A DNA stretch of 64,000 nt from Metridium senile (Eukaryota; Cnidaria; Anthozoa; Actiniaria; Metridiidae): positions 33,276,564 through 33,340,563 of the forward strand of contig OX459095.1 of assembly GCA_949775045.1 (NCBI GenBank). Reading direction: 5' to 3'. Numbering within the stretch: the stretch's first letter is position 1; each line of letters begins with the position of its first letter. The notes below the pieces were generated by a model that did not search any database, had not been told where the DNA came from, and saw only the letters and a list, made by a program, of their open reading frames with translations. Below are positions 42,800 to 55,200 of the stretch, one piece after another. Position numbers and translations under genes: made by a program.

Positions 42800-43664
42800 T
42801 GTTTTTTACAACACAAACCAAAATAAATGTACAAAAAGTAAAATGTCAGTTAACGGACGAAAAATGACGAATTTGTCACGCATCGAACTCAATGGTTTCT
42901 CTTCAAGCTACGGAGATCACATAATTTACGAAAATGATCTTTTTTCAGCCGGTAAAAAAAATAAGCTTATTTTCATACAGAAATACAGTGCACTGTTTGT
43001 CTTGAGAGACTGCTAATTGAAGTTAGAAAAGTACAAGAACGTCAAACACGGCCGATTAGCTGGGTTCTGGTGAAACGTTTTTGAAAATTTTCAAACAAAA
43101 TGCATTTTTTATACATTAAAACTGATCATATAGAAGATTACACAATATCTGATATGTCTAGCATTTGAAGAACATTCTAAGCTTTTCAAATCAGTTCTGA
43201 ACGAATGGTATTGTTCGTCAAAAATGTAATTTTGAGCATTTTTTTGTTGAAAAGACTACAGAATTGATTGTGAGTGAAGATTTGTCGAAAAGACTGAAAA
43301 ATCGCATAACATTAAAACGACAACAGCTCCATGACAGCATAGTTACATTTATTACAATTTTCTACTTACAGAAAAGTAATTTCCATTGATAGTTTATCCA
43401 TAAACTTCTTTTTAAAATCCTTTTTTGACGAAAAAACTTTGTGGATGCCAAACTTTCCCTCAATTCCGCACGGGTGTTGTGTGACATGATGACGTGATCA
43501 CCGTTGTCTGGACTCTTATTTACCACGGTAAATCAACCAATCAGCGCGCGAGAATTCACACAAGTGTTGTAAAAAATAGTATTGTGCGCGTTTCATATCT
43601 TTGTATTCTGAGCGATCTTTGAGAAGCCTAACCAAAGAAGTTGCAATGAGTTGCAGGAGTGGCC

Positions 43665-44010
43665 CGGCGTAGTCAATCGTTGATCGGATATCCAATCGAT
43701 ATCAATTGATGAAATTGGGTAATTGATGTCGATTGGTATTGGTCAATCGATGACTAATCGATAGTCACAAAAAAGCAAGTCATCGATTGGTAAAAGACAC
43801 CGTCATGAGTTGGTATCGATTGCTAAACACAAGTCATCGATTGGTGTCGATTATCAATAGTGTCGTTTGAATTACAGATCATTCTTAATGGTTTATTGAT
43901 TGATCAATAAATAAGGTCACAAAAGCTTGTTTCATCGATTTCCAATATCAATCAATTAATTGGCATCAATTGGTATCGATTGTTATCGATTTTTGGTTGA
44001 TCAATTAAAT
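43665..44010 (+). repeat. degenerate TCGATTGGT-rich tract
   Basis: ATCGATTGGTATCGATTG, GTCATCGATTGG and relatives recur irregularly, about a dozen times. Confidence 0.7.
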
Positions 44011-44034
44011 TTTTTTTGTTAATTTTTTTTGAAA

Positions 44035-44275
44035 TGAATGCATGGATGCATCGATTTACTGTTAGTTTGAGTAACCACTACCCAGTCGTTTTTGTAGTGA
44101 GTAACTATGGATGCATCGACTTACTCTGTTAGTTTGAGTAACCACTACGCAATCGTTTTTGCCGTGAGTAACTATGGATGCATCGATTTACTCAGCTATT
44201 TAAGTAACCACTACACAGTCGTTTTTGTAGTGAAAAACTGTGGATATGCATCGATTTACAGTTATTTCAAGAACG
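44035..44275 (+). repeat. minisatellite, four units of 65-67 bp
   Basis: Unit: GGATGCATCGATTTACT, GTTTGAGTAACCACTAC, CAGTCGTTTTTGTAGTGAG. Starts near 44044, 44109, 44176 and 44241. Related sequence in the opposite sense lies at 49070-49640. Confidence 0.8.
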
Positions 44276-44528
44276 TCATTATTAGTGTGATCAACTCTTT
44301 CGTGCAGCTATAGAAAACCACTCAGGAAATACTAAAATACATTTTCGTCTAATAAAAAAATTCTTGCAGAATACGTGATTCGCATATCATAAAACATTTT
44401 CATTGACGTCAGATCTAAGTGCCTCGCTTCGGCTTTGTAATTTCCCCATGGCCTAGTTACACACAATACTATGTTTAAAAGGGGATTATGTATAGTAGTT
44501 TTATCATAGGTAATATAAGCATTAATAA

Positions 44529-44945
44529 TAGTAATAAATAGTTGTCAAGTTATTGGTATTAAATTGAAATTTACGTGTTTTTTTTTTTCAGAAAAACAAT
44601 CCTTTTGATCACAGAACAATATCATATTATTTATCAAGATAGAATGTCATAATAAGGAGCTAAATTATTTTTGCTAAAATACGTTTTCTTTTGCTTAACT
44701 TTTCACTAATTTCTTGTTTTAAAAAAGTTTCAACACAGCAGTAATAAATAATTGTTAAGTTATTGGTATTAAATTGAAATTTACGTGTTTGTTTTCAGCA
44801 AAAACAATTCTTGTCAGTCACAGAACAATATCATATTATTTATTAAGATAAAATGTCATAATAAGGAGCTAAATTATTTTTGCTAAAATATTCTTTTCAT
44901 TTGCTTAACTTTTCACTAATTTCTTATTCAACAAAGCAAGTTGAG
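44529..44945 (+). repeat. 212-bp tandem duplication
   Basis: AGTAATAAATA.TTGT.AAGTTATTGG (44529 and 44741) begins two copies that share AATTGAAATTTACGTG and CACAGAACAATATCATATTA and ATAATAAGGAGCTAAATTAT. Identity is high. Confidence 0.8.
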
Positions 44946-46405
44946 CAAGTTTCTCGAAAGCTTTGTACATATAATTATTTGTAAGGCCGATGAATAGAAA
45001 ATGTCAGAAACTTTCTTCTTGCTTTAAGAAAGTTTGGATTTGAAAAATTAATTTACCAAATTTGTTTTCAACTGGTCTTATAATGCGTTCAAATCTAGAA
45101 CATATCAATACTAAAAACATGTATAACTCTTCCTGTATAAAACATACTATTACAATAGATTGTGTATGGGGTAAAAAAAACAACAGAAAAAATTGTTAAA
45201 AACACAAACCCACGTTGCAGCTGGAAAATGACATAATTTTAGAATACTCAGTACCAGTCCCTATTTTTTTAAAAGCTATTTCAAATTGTACAATCGTTTT
45301 GAGAATGCTTTCCAGTACTTGAAAAGATAATGTTCTTTTATAATTAATCAGCGCTAAACGGTTTCTAGATGTAACATTTTATTATCTTGAGTGAGAGATA
45401 ATGATCAATGATCGCTCCGGTCTCTTGACTTCCTGTAGTAGCAATCACGCGATCTGAAAAATCGCACATTCCTTTAGAACTTATTAACAATGGACTAATA
45501 TGGTGAAATCAATAAAAATAGCTTTTGATATACGATATTTATATATTATGGTGTTATTCTAATCAGGCGAACTTTACTTATACAATTTAATATGAAGACA
45601 AGCGTTATATGTGCGTTATATGGTGTTATTATAGCAAAATTTTATAAAAATATGTATATTAATTACATATAGGAGTTTCATTTTAAAGCATAATTTTATA
45701 TATGTATAATTCTATATTATGTTTTCACATGAAAAGCGAGCATTAGTGAGTTGTAAGAAAGAAATTTAAAAAAATTCAGCTTCAGTGATGGTCTTCTGCA
45801 TTAAATTCCTTTCCCACTAAATTACAAAAGTCAGGACAACGTTTTGCAATTAGGTGTACTGATATTAAGTTCGACAATCTCAACCATTTAATTTTTTATA
45901 CACTGTATTTCACGTATGCCTCGAGATATAGTTATATAACTCTGGAAAAAATCATGTTTATTGATTCAAAAAGATCAGTGGTAGAAACTTATTTTATGGA
46001 AATTATATGGGATTATATTATTTGAGTAAACTACAAAAAGCGTTTTTTACTTGTTTATTTATCTATTTCGAAGGATTCAAAGTGATTTGCCGAGTTTTCA
46101 AAGAAAAAGAAAAAAAGGAGGAATTTTTCATCTAGCTAAATTTAAAATATAAAATTCAGTATAGAAATGAAAATTACTTTACATGCATACTTTCATGCAA
46201 AAAAAACCATTTCCCATGGTTTGAGAAGCACATATTTTAGCTAATTGAAAATATAAAAGTATTGAAAAAAATTTGCTGTAGATGGCCTTTGGATAAAGGC
46301 CGAAATATACAAAGTAATAAAAAATGACAAGCCATCTCGCTTTCCTATTTATTATAGAAACTAGACGATCATAGATCATTTACTCGTGTCGTGACGTGAA
46401 TGCGA

Positions 46406-46675
46406 CAATGGGCGATTTGCACATGACCCCATCTAACCTAAATCAAGTAGAAATTACAAAACAAAATCCAGCGATAGAAAAAGCATCACGAAATTAGTAA
46501 AAGTGCTAAGATTCAACTCATAAAACTAAATATTAGAGAAATTATTGTGAAAATAGGCTCAAATATTTTCTTAAGATTGTTAAACTTTGCACTTTTATTA
46601 ATTTTGGTATGTTCTATCCATCTTGAGATTGCAGCTTGGGGTCACGTGACCTCTTAGTGCAAATCGCGCGCCCAT
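46406..46675. mobile_element. MITE with GGGCG(.)GATTTGCAC termini
   Basis: CAATGGGCGATTTGCACATG then ACCCCA at left; TGGGGTCACGTGACCTCTTA then GTGCAAATCGCGCGCCCATT at right. 270 bp, no coding capacity. Relative at 11240-11480. Confidence 0.65.
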
Positions 46676-46902
46676 TTTTTGGCATCATTTGCATAACAAG
46701 AGCTTTTATTGCTGAAGAACATATTGTCTTGAGAGTCAATTTAGGCACAGTTAATCCAAGTTGTAAGATGGTTCATTTAGACAATGTATATGTTCCCTAT
46801 GATAAGTCTGATATGATTTAGTCAATATTTCTAAAATAAAGCATACTGAAAATAAAAGTCATTCAACATAAGTTTACAGTGTTTGTCGCTTCTGTGTGTT
46901 TT

Positions 46903-47033
46903 AGCCTGCGTAGCTCGGCCCTAGGGAGAAAGGAGCGGAGGGGAGGGGAGGGGAGGGGGATTCCTCTCCCCATCCCCCTCCCCTCCGTCCCCTTTTTCCC
47001 CTCTCCCCACCCCCAGGGCCAGCTACGCAGGCT
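46903..47033. mobile_element. AGCCTGCGTAGCT fold-back copy 2
   Basis: AGCCTGCGTAGCTCGGCCCT and AGGGCCAGCTACGCAGGCT are inverses, flanked by GTGTGTTTT on the left and AGTGTGTTTT on the right. Arms are (GGGGA)n- and C-rich. Confidence 0.8.
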
Positions 47034-47690
47034 AGTGTGTTTTGGTCACATTTTGAGGTGTTTTGAAAATCCTTTTAAAACAGCTCAGTGTGTAACCAAA
47101 CAAACAAAAACAAAAACAAACAAACACATTGTCAATTATAAAGTGAGGGTTTTTTTAATTCTTTATTTTAAGATTTTTCACTAAACTGATACAGTTTGTG
47201 CTGCGTGTGATTTTGGGACAATAAAGATTATATTTTCATTCAAGTATGTATTTTTTCACGTGGGAAGTATGGCTGTAGTGTGTACAAGTGAATAAAATAT
47301 AATGTAAAGGCAATGAAACTTGAGTAGAGTACTTGATTATTATCCATCCAAATAAACTATTTTATAAACATAAATAAGCAGGACAGGAAAATAGGAATGT
47401 TATCTCTACTAACCCTGATTTAAAACTTAACATGGTTAGTATATATGACATCCTATTGCCATAGCCTGCTTAGGTTATCTTCATAAAATAGCTGCCTATT
47501 TATATTAAACATTGTTAGAAACAATTATTGACCTAATAATTTATTTGTAATCATACATAATGAACAAAAATATCAACAATATGAAAAATAGAGTATTAAA
47601 ACTAAAACTCAACTATTTAAACTTGAAATATATGTTTTGAAATAATATCAACATACATAGGTTGGGAAGTGCTTAGTTTTGCAAAACTGA

Positions 47691-48394
47691 TCAAGTTAAA
47701 GTTGGATAAACTATAACATGGTATTGGCACACTACTTTACTAGAACTATAGTAAATAAACTGAGCACGTCGAGATCTAAGTTCTCTTGTAATATTTATTG
47801 AAACCTTTAAATCATTTTTATTATCTACATGCAACTTCATAACTTTATCTAAAGTATCACATTCATTATCAAACATTGTTTTGAAAAACGTCACCAACTT
47901 CGATAGCTTGTATAAGAACGCTATAATTATCATAAATACAACTCCTTGAAACGATAAAATTGCTTCTTTGATCCACAATACAACAAAAGTACCGAATAAA
48001 AGTAAAATAATTACCGTGATAATTATAAATGCAAATAAGCTTTGATCTTTGATCCGTGTTGTGGCATCAACCCAATCATGGCGGCTTTGTCGTTCTTTGT
48101 GCTCTTGCTCTTTGTTAAATTCTGGAATTCTTCATCTTCTGAGGATTTCCATTCAGTACAGTGGGTTGTTAAGTCAAAGTTTGTGGTATTCGTTCTGTCG
48201 TTTGTCAGTTTAGTCAGCATTTGATTGCTCATTGATTCTAGTAAGATCTTGTTTGACTCAGCTTTGATATTGCTATGACGTTCACGAACCGACCCGGTTC
48301 GAAATATTCGCTCGTCACCATCTTTTAGTGTGGGCCGATCGAGAACAGTATGAATGTTTGTATGTTCGAGCAATTGTTGAAGTTCTGGAACCAT
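47691..48394 (-). CDS. unrecognised two-membrane-segment protein, apparent frameshift
   Basis: Read on the minus strand, an ATG at 48394 opens a frame (MVPELQQLLEHTNIHTV to about SSEDEEFQ) that stays open to a stop at 48023. The overlapping -1 frame, open from about 48130, encodes a charged helix (NKEQEHKERQSRHDWVDATT) and then two hydrophobic segments (LFAFIIITVIILLLFGTF and FQGVVFMIIIAFLYKLSK), ending in a TGA at 47691. The parts would join near EEF into one protein of about 235 residues: a soluble N-terminus and two TM helices. No GT/AG intron of usable size lies between them. A one-base indel (assembly error or real mutation) is the simplest view; a pseudogene or frameshifting are alternatives. 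An AATAAA lies at 47545-47540 on the minus strand. I do not recognise the family. Confidence 0.45.
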
Positions 48395-48439
48395 TTGACT
48401 TGCTTTTACGGCTAAAATCTACCGTTGCAAACAGTATCT

Positions 48440-48580
48440 GATATGGTCACCGGTCACACATGTGTCTAAAATTATTACGTCAGACTGAGCATGCGTATTT
48501 GAGGTCAAAATTAGCACTTCTGGCAGAAATGCGAAATCGAAGGGAATTTTTAACTCTTGTCGGCTACCTTCGGTAGCCCG
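48440..48580 (-). promoter_or_regulatory. candidate promoter of the two-TM gene
   Basis: On the minus strand the sequence has GAGCATGCGTATTT (NRF1-like TGAGCATGCG half-palindrome) and TCTGACGTAATAA (CRE/ATF-like TGACGTAA), 90-110 bases upstream of the ATG at 48394. No TATA box. Inference from motifs only. Confidence 0.3.
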
Positions 48581-48621
48581 ACACGAGTAAAAAAAGCTTT
48601 TACTAGAGTACAAACATCAAA

Positions 48622-48733
48622 AGCGTGAAACATAAATAGTACTAAATAGTGATATTTTATGGCAATTCTATTGTTTTCTATTGTTTAATTAGCACTATTT
48701 AGTACTAATTAGTACTACTTGTATCACGGGTAT
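48622..48733. mobile_element. short MITE, ACCCGTGATAC family copy 2
   Basis: GCGTGAAACATAAATAGTAC at left and GTACTACTTGTATCACGGGT at right, with CTATTGTTTTCTATTG at the centre. Opposite orientation to copy 1. Confidence 0.6.
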
Positions 48734-49059
48734 AATATTTGTACTTTTATGTAAAACAATTCCGCCATTCAACCTATCGTTGGTATTATTATTTGTAGTG
48801 TCTTTAGCTATGCATTTTTCCCTCTAAAGAAAACGTGTACATGTTCTTCAAATAATCCCAAGTGTGTTTTCCTCTTTAGACGACATTGAACAAGTTTAAT
48901 TCCTCGAGCTCTGATTGCTATCAGATTTGAATGTCTAAACGTCGTCTTGACAGGATTTGGCTCGGTTTCCTTGAGGAAGTGCTATAATTCAAAACGTTAC
49001 ATTCACAAAAGACAGGAAACAAATTTACGACATCAAGTCTGTAACCTCTTATCCGTTTC

Positions 49060-49645
49060 AGAGTGGCAATTGCAAAAATGCATGAGCCGGTTAGTGGTTA
49101 AGCAAATAACTGAATAAACCGATGCAAATGACATCAACTGCTTAATGCAAAAATGCTCGAGAAAGGCTACGTTGAGGCATCCAAAGCTACTTACCACCAA
49201 AAAATAAATAAAAAAAATCAACAACCACAACAAGAACAGCAACAATATTGAACAAATACGTAGTAGTTACTGAGTAATTTCAATAAGTAAATCGATGCAT
49301 TCACAGCTACTTACTGCCAAAATAATCGGGAAATGCTGCATTGATGTTCATTTAGAAAAAAATCAACAACAACAACAATGATGACAACAACAGCAACAAC
49401 AAAACACAAATAAGTAATACTTATATATATACAAGTGAGTAAATCGATGCATTCACAGATACTCACTGCAAAAACGATGGAGTAATAACTGAGTCAATTG
49501 TTGCATCCGCAGTTACTTACTGCACAAATCAGAGAACAATGGTTGCTCAAATAACTGAGTAAATCAGTACATATACAAATACTGCAAAAATGACTTTACT
49601 TCGTTCGATATTTGAGTAACCACTACTCGTGGTTGCTTTTGCAGT
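49060..49645. repeat. degenerate minisatellite related to 44035-44275
   Basis: GAGTAAATCGATGCATTCAC, AGCTACTTACTGCCAAAA and related words recur at 60-180 bp spacing, mixed with (CAA)n runs at 49208-49240 and 49365-49410. They are inverse forms of the 65-bp unit at 44035. Confidence 0.65.
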
Positions 49646-51188
49646 GCATTAAACGGCATGACATTGTATTGTTAATACACGGCTTCATACACAAAATGTC
49701 AACAAAATGGTCAATGTGTGCTTCCAGCAATGTCATTGTTTTCCAAATGTTATTTTTTCTGTATCGTCAATTCTGGAACTGTCCATGACGATTCTATATA
49801 CGTCATGGAGCTATTTACATTGACCTATACATTCTAAAAATGCTCGAATTCCTATTATTTTTCGTCTGTAGAATCGTTTAATCGTTTTTAAGCTGTATAT
49901 TTTGGACAAAGAGAACGTTTTGCCAAATAGTGCTTTTTGTATTAGTATTGGAAGCTAATCGTTGGTTCGTTATAATAGCTAAATAGATTTGATTGGTAGA
50001 TAAGAACACTTGAAAAAAAGGGTAGTCGGGTTTTCACTGTAAAAAAGAGATGCATACTTGGTGACGTTTCGAACGCTATGAATCTTCGATTGCCAGAGTC
50101 AACACGATAAGATTGTAGATGTTCAATTAATTATGAAAAGGTATTGTGTTATAGTTACTATGCTATAATATGGAGCCGGCAGACTGACGCTTCCAAGTTC
50201 CTCTTTTCCGTCTCGTTTTTATTTGTTTTTAAGTTATCTATTGTCTGATGGAGTTTTGAATAGTTGTTATCGCTCTCTTGCTTCGTGACTAGCATGATAA
50301 CCCCGGGACAAGAACACATCTCAAGAACAAAGGTTTCTCACTGTAACAGCCTCAAGAACATAGATTAGCCGTAGTGTTTTTAATGTAAACATGATTGGTT
50401 ACGCATCACAGTTCAAATAACCCTGACAATGTGATACAGCCCCCAACCGCTAACCTAACTAACAAGTCATGCTTTAGGGAAAATGTTATATACATTACAC
50501 ATTGGTCGTTCGAATCGATAACTTCAAGTTAATCTTCTGAAGGGTTTGGTTATTATTACATCGACTATTTATCTACTTGTCATTCGTATTACATCTACAG
50601 TTACGTTTCAATAGGTTGACGAAAAGACGGCGATGCGTCTACTACGCTATCGTAAACCAAGTCACGCGATCAATCTACATCACGCGACCAAATTCAAATT
50701 AATAAAAACCTTTATAAAACCGTTTGCTACATTAAAATAAACGCATTTGAACCAATTTTATTTTATAATCTAAGTAGAATGCAACGGTTTATTTTTATCA
50801 ATGAGATGTTGCTATAAAGGGAGTATATTTCGCCCAGGTTCAGAGGCCCGTTGTCACATACAGTCTTGTCTCTATATATACTCTGTTGGAATCTTTTGTG
50901 AATGAGAAACGTACACGCAACCGTTATAAACATCAACACATCATCGAGTCAGCAACGAGAAATGATATTCAATAAATACAAGCCTTTAATTAATGGATTA
51001 ATAAATGTAATTATGTACAACTCTTTAGTATTTTATTATAACCTATTTACAGGATAATACCTTGACACAAAAGAAAAGTAAGTGATCTTTGTGAAAACGC
51101 ATCGTTATAATATTTTCAGATACACGGGTATTGTTTTATAATTCTCACGACTCAATCTCATCAGCTGAATATGCATGACGTATAATGT
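49646..51188. other. intergenic, mostly nothing recognised
   Basis: GGTGACGTTTCGAACGCTAT at about 50060 resembles the inverse of a Penelope-end GAAACGTC motif. Nothing else of note before the polyadenylation signal of the deiodinase gene. Confidence 0.4.
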
Positions 51189-51194
51189 TTTATT
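51189..51194 (-). terminator. polyadenylation signal of deiodinase A
   Basis: AATAAA on the minus strand 42 bases after the stop codon. The implied 3' UTR is too short for a SECIS element, in keeping with a non-selenoprotein. Confidence 0.55.
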
Positions 51195-51235
51195 TTTTTT
51201 AAATGAAAAATCGTTCTTTTTCTGGAAAATTCTTT

Positions 51236-52173
51236 TCAGGCTCTCTTCCGATTGACAAGTCTTTTTCTGTACTGTGAAAGCCAGTTTTTGACATCTGTCG
51301 TTTTGTACAAAGTTGGCCCTAGTCCCCCGGCATATTGTACTTTCTCATTCTGGATGACGACAAGTCTGATGGGTAGTGCGCCATATGCCTTGTTTGCGGC
51401 GTTTTCCATCGTGTCAACCATGAGAAGCGAATTTGAGTGAACACTGCCACTTTGTTGTAACGTTCTGGCTGCGTTACAGCGCTCCTGCTGATTGCGATGC
51501 TGCAATATCTCGAAGTTCCCCTGCAAACAATAATAACAATTTAACCTCTGGTCCATGTTTTGCTAAAATGACTTGATGTAAATATCACCACAAAGCGTGT
51601 TTGTAAGGTTAATATCAAAACACCACGTTCTCGAAAAGACTACGCCTTTGGTTGCGCAGATGCTAATCATTATCACTAACACGTATTTACCTTTAGTCGC
51701 CACTCGTCCGTAGGGTGAGCTTCTTGGATATAAATCGTCAAAAAGTCTGCCACACTGCTGTACTCGTCCACGATCTCACCAAACTCGCGCAGTCTTGCCA
51801 TGAACACGGGGCACGTGCAACTGCCGAAGTTCACAATCAGTGGACGGCTACCCCGCGCAAAATCCATCATGTTAAAATACTTGTTTCCATCAACAGATAT
51901 AACTGCAGGGTTAGGGGCTTGTCTTCCTTCTCTTGCTTCTTTAAAAAGGTGTCTTAACAGGCAATTCTGATGGGCTTTAAACATTTTCCACCCAAAGAGA
52001 TCGTCCCAGTAGTCTTCTTTGCGCATATCAATGGTTGCGATCATTCTTATTAGCTGCACAATGTATCCTTCCATCCAGCAGACCTTGTGCAAAACTTTGA
52101 AAATACCAAACATCAGGAACATAACTGTTGAACTTGCATAGTAAGCAAGCAGAGCCTTGGACGATATAGCCAT
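51236..52173 (-). CDS. dio: iodothyronine deiodinase-like protein A, Cys active site
   Basis: Coding exons on the minus strand: 52173-51691 (161 codons) and 51520-51236 (94 codons plus TGA), separated by a 170-bp phase-0 GT/AG intron; 255 residues. The thioredoxin-like core shows RPLIVNFGSCTCPVFMARL, the deiodinase signature, with Cys121 (TGC at 51813-51811) where selenocysteine (TGA) is usual, and EAHPTDEW with the conserved His153. The second exon has LQHRNQQERCNAARTL, GALPIRLVVIQNEKVQYAGG and GPTLYKTTDVKNWL, all typical. Residues about 8-30 form an N-terminal membrane anchor. Deiodinases remove iodine from thyroid hormones. The start is the Met aligned with copy B (MAISSK/MATSIK); an in-frame upstream ATG at 52233 exists but is not shared. 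AATAAA on the minus strand at 51194-51189 follows the stop by about 40 bases. Confidence 0.9.
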
Positions 52174-52233
52174 TTCAGATGTCGTTGGGAGATAGTTAGT
52201 GGTCGACCGCCTCTCTTCACGTCTTGATAGCAA

Positions 52234-55200
52234 TGAGTGCGTAGAATGAGCTGCGATCGTAAATACAGGTTGTCCATCGCTTCAAGCATGTAAACTATGG
52301 ACTGTTTATGACCTCAACCCCAGTATCCCACAATGCGTAAAATTGGTTGCTGCAGATTACGTCATCCTCAATTACCCGGTGTATGCTAACTAGAACGGAT
52401 ATTGCAGACCTTAAAGCGCTATTACCTCTTCCGTTAGCTATTCCCAGAAAAGCATTTCCACGTTTGTGTCTGAAATCTATAAAAACCTTAATCTTTTTGG
52501 ACCACAACCTTAAGACGTGACCGGTGCTACCGGGCATTGGCGTCCAACGGGGAATTTGTCCAGTAGGAATTCGCGTATACACTAGCCAAAGTTTACTCAG
52601 ATGTCTAGGGTTAAAGTAGTATGTCTTCTTCAGCTAGGTCGTTATTTCAGCAGGTTTTAAATGCCAAACATCGCGTGGCAAAAATCTCTCTTCACCACTA
52701 ATTGCGTGAGCTGCTGCAAATTAATGACCATTAGGTAGCTATGATCTCTTAACCTATTGCTGACAGCCTTCACTATGCGTCCAGATCGTCGTACATACTA
52801 AAACTACAACAAAAACCCGTATATGACTAGCTGGATATTAACCTAACCTATAAATAATACAATTAGAAAAAAAAAACCAAAACTAAGACCATTTTCAACG
52901 CTATATGTAGAGTTTAGAGTTTTGTCTTGACAGTTTGACAGAAAGATGAATAAACGTGAAACTATTAAATGCCAAAATACTGACCTGACGATCAGATCAG
53001 ACAAGTGAATCTAGTGAAGTTATGTGGTAAGAGGCATTATAACCCTATAAACACTAATTTATGATGTATTAGACAGATAATAGGAAATTATATCTCCTTT
53101 CCTCTCATTATACAAATTGCTTGCATTTCTAAAGCGTAAATGAGCTTTCTTACTGTAAAATAACATTGACATTTTATTTCTATTTTTTTATTAATTAAGA
53201 TTAATAGGTTTCACAGTCGTTCACGGAGAGCACCTAACGATAAATTATGTTATACAACAAGTCGTTATACATTTAGAGCACTATTACTTCTTACATCTAA
53301 ATTAATTGCGATAAAATCTTTTTTCATCCATATTCTATGACCGTTCCAGTTGGTTAGTTGATGTTGCGTGAGATCGTGATAGTGAATCACTTCAAGTAAA
53401 TCTCTTATGAAAACATTACCTTGTGATGTCTACTTTAATCATGCAAATGTCATGCGACAAATATCTTCGAGAAACCTCCACAAAAACTAGTTGGTTTGTC
53501 TTCTATTTGAAATTATGCGATGAAATTTTCGTGAAATTACTCGTGTGGAACTTTTTTGACGACAAACGAAGGTCGTTTTAGCTCTTTCTATATGTCAACT
53601 GCCTGATTTATTATGCCATTGATATGAAGCAAAAGCAAAGATAGATCCGCCTTTTGAGTACTGTAAACTCAAGCAATCAGGGGTTCAGATAGCGCTGTAA
53701 GCTGTGTTTTTGTAGCCTTCAATGAAACTGTAAGCGCGCTTTATTTGTAACGCTGCGTTTCCTTAAGTCACTTGTTGAATTCTTGACGTTTTCAGCCCCC
53801 GCAAAAATGGTCGCAAACACGAGAACCTCGCAACAAAGACGTTTCTTTCTCAAATGGACAGTGATTAAAATAGCATTTTTGGTCAGATAAGTGGCTCCAA
53901 GTCGACACAGAAACATCATGGAACGATCTAAGGTTTTTCAGTCGCCTGCGGGTCTGAGATCCTGTCACAGCATAACTTTCCCGATTCTATGATTATCAAT
54001 CCACGATGAAGAAATTTCTTTTTCCTATTTTTATTTCTTTCATTCGTGCACTTTTGTCTTTTGTATGTGATGCAATAGGTTTGCTTTTGTATAGTCTGCG
54101 AGCTCAAGGATTTGGGCACCATCATGTTTTCTATCTTATCTTTACCAAGTAATAAAGATCAAAAGTCATATCAATAGGTTGTCATTGGTGTTTCATCAGT
54201 TTTGCTCAAGGGATTTGATCAAACACAGTCGTACTCAAACCAAGGTCATTTCTCGTGCACGCGACAGAAGCTGAAGAAAGCAATTTAATAGATAGCACTA
54301 ATCGTTGTCCACGCTTTTTAAATGCAGAAGAACACTTAGTAAGTAAAAAATCATTATGCATTAACTGACACGTTTTTTGCAAAGTTGAAAAACATTTTTC
54401 TCTGTTTTTCACTTTTTTGTCTGTTGGACGCATGCTTTTATTCCATGTATTTTTCCTTTTCTTGGGTGAATTTGCATGACTCTTTCCTCATCCCAAGGTC
54501 ATGGTATTTTAAATGCTTTTAGAGTTCAGGAGCTAGAACTTTTAAAATATTTCGAACGCCGGAACGCAATTTGCTTGATTGGAATTTTATGGGAAATGCA
54601 GTCAATATGTGCAAACAGATTCTGATCAAAACAAAGACAGCCCTGTAAAATACAACAATAAAAGAAAGAAAACATTGTTAAGTTGTTTATGTTGGTTTTC
54701 GGGGGATATTTCGGAGATGTTGTCATCATACCTCCCGTTGCTAATACACCTACGAACACTACTTAGCAACGAACTAAATGTCTCGGGTTTCTTCAAATTC
54801 CACAGCACAATTTCAACTTTTATTTTGCGCTACTTCGCTGTGCCATCACATAATATGTTTAATGTTGACTACGTTAACGTTACATGCATTGCTGGACACC
54901 TAGCGAGTGTCAAAGTGTTAGGAGTCTTACAAGAGCTGCATTGAGCTTTCCTGTCATCTTCGTATTCCAGAATTGAACAGCCCTTGTTCTGTCTTGTCAC
55001 CAAACATACGTCTTCTCACAGAATAGACGTCCATCGCCAGCTTTAGAGCTTTACATTGTAAACAAGTTCACTGGTATAAAAATGGTGTGACAAGGAGTGT
55101 CAAGTGCACCTTTTAGAGAGGGAGAAGGAGGAGGGACAGGGGAATTGGGACATGTAGTTCACTAATTGTTGTTATGAGAGATAAAGAATGTATAGCGAAA

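Noticed and set aside
42759..43016. 85-codon plus frame
   Set aside because: It begins inside the right arm of the near-perfect fold-back and has no known domain.
51236..51238. TGA at the end of deiodinase A as a selenocysteine codon
   Set aside because: The C-terminus already matches family length, the codons after it show no conserved continuation, and copy B ends in TAG at nearly the same place.
52174..52233. Twenty-codon N-terminal extension of deiodinase A (and 16 codons in copy B)
   Set aside because: The two extensions do not resemble each other, while similarity starts sharply at MAISSK/MATSIK.
52295..52582. 95-codon minus frame upstream of deiodinase A
   Set aside because: No similarity to the corresponding region of copy B and no recognisable domain; likely chance.
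54579..54944. 121-codon plus frame
   Set aside because: No domain, and competing frames of equal quality on the minus strand; no splice or promoter context.
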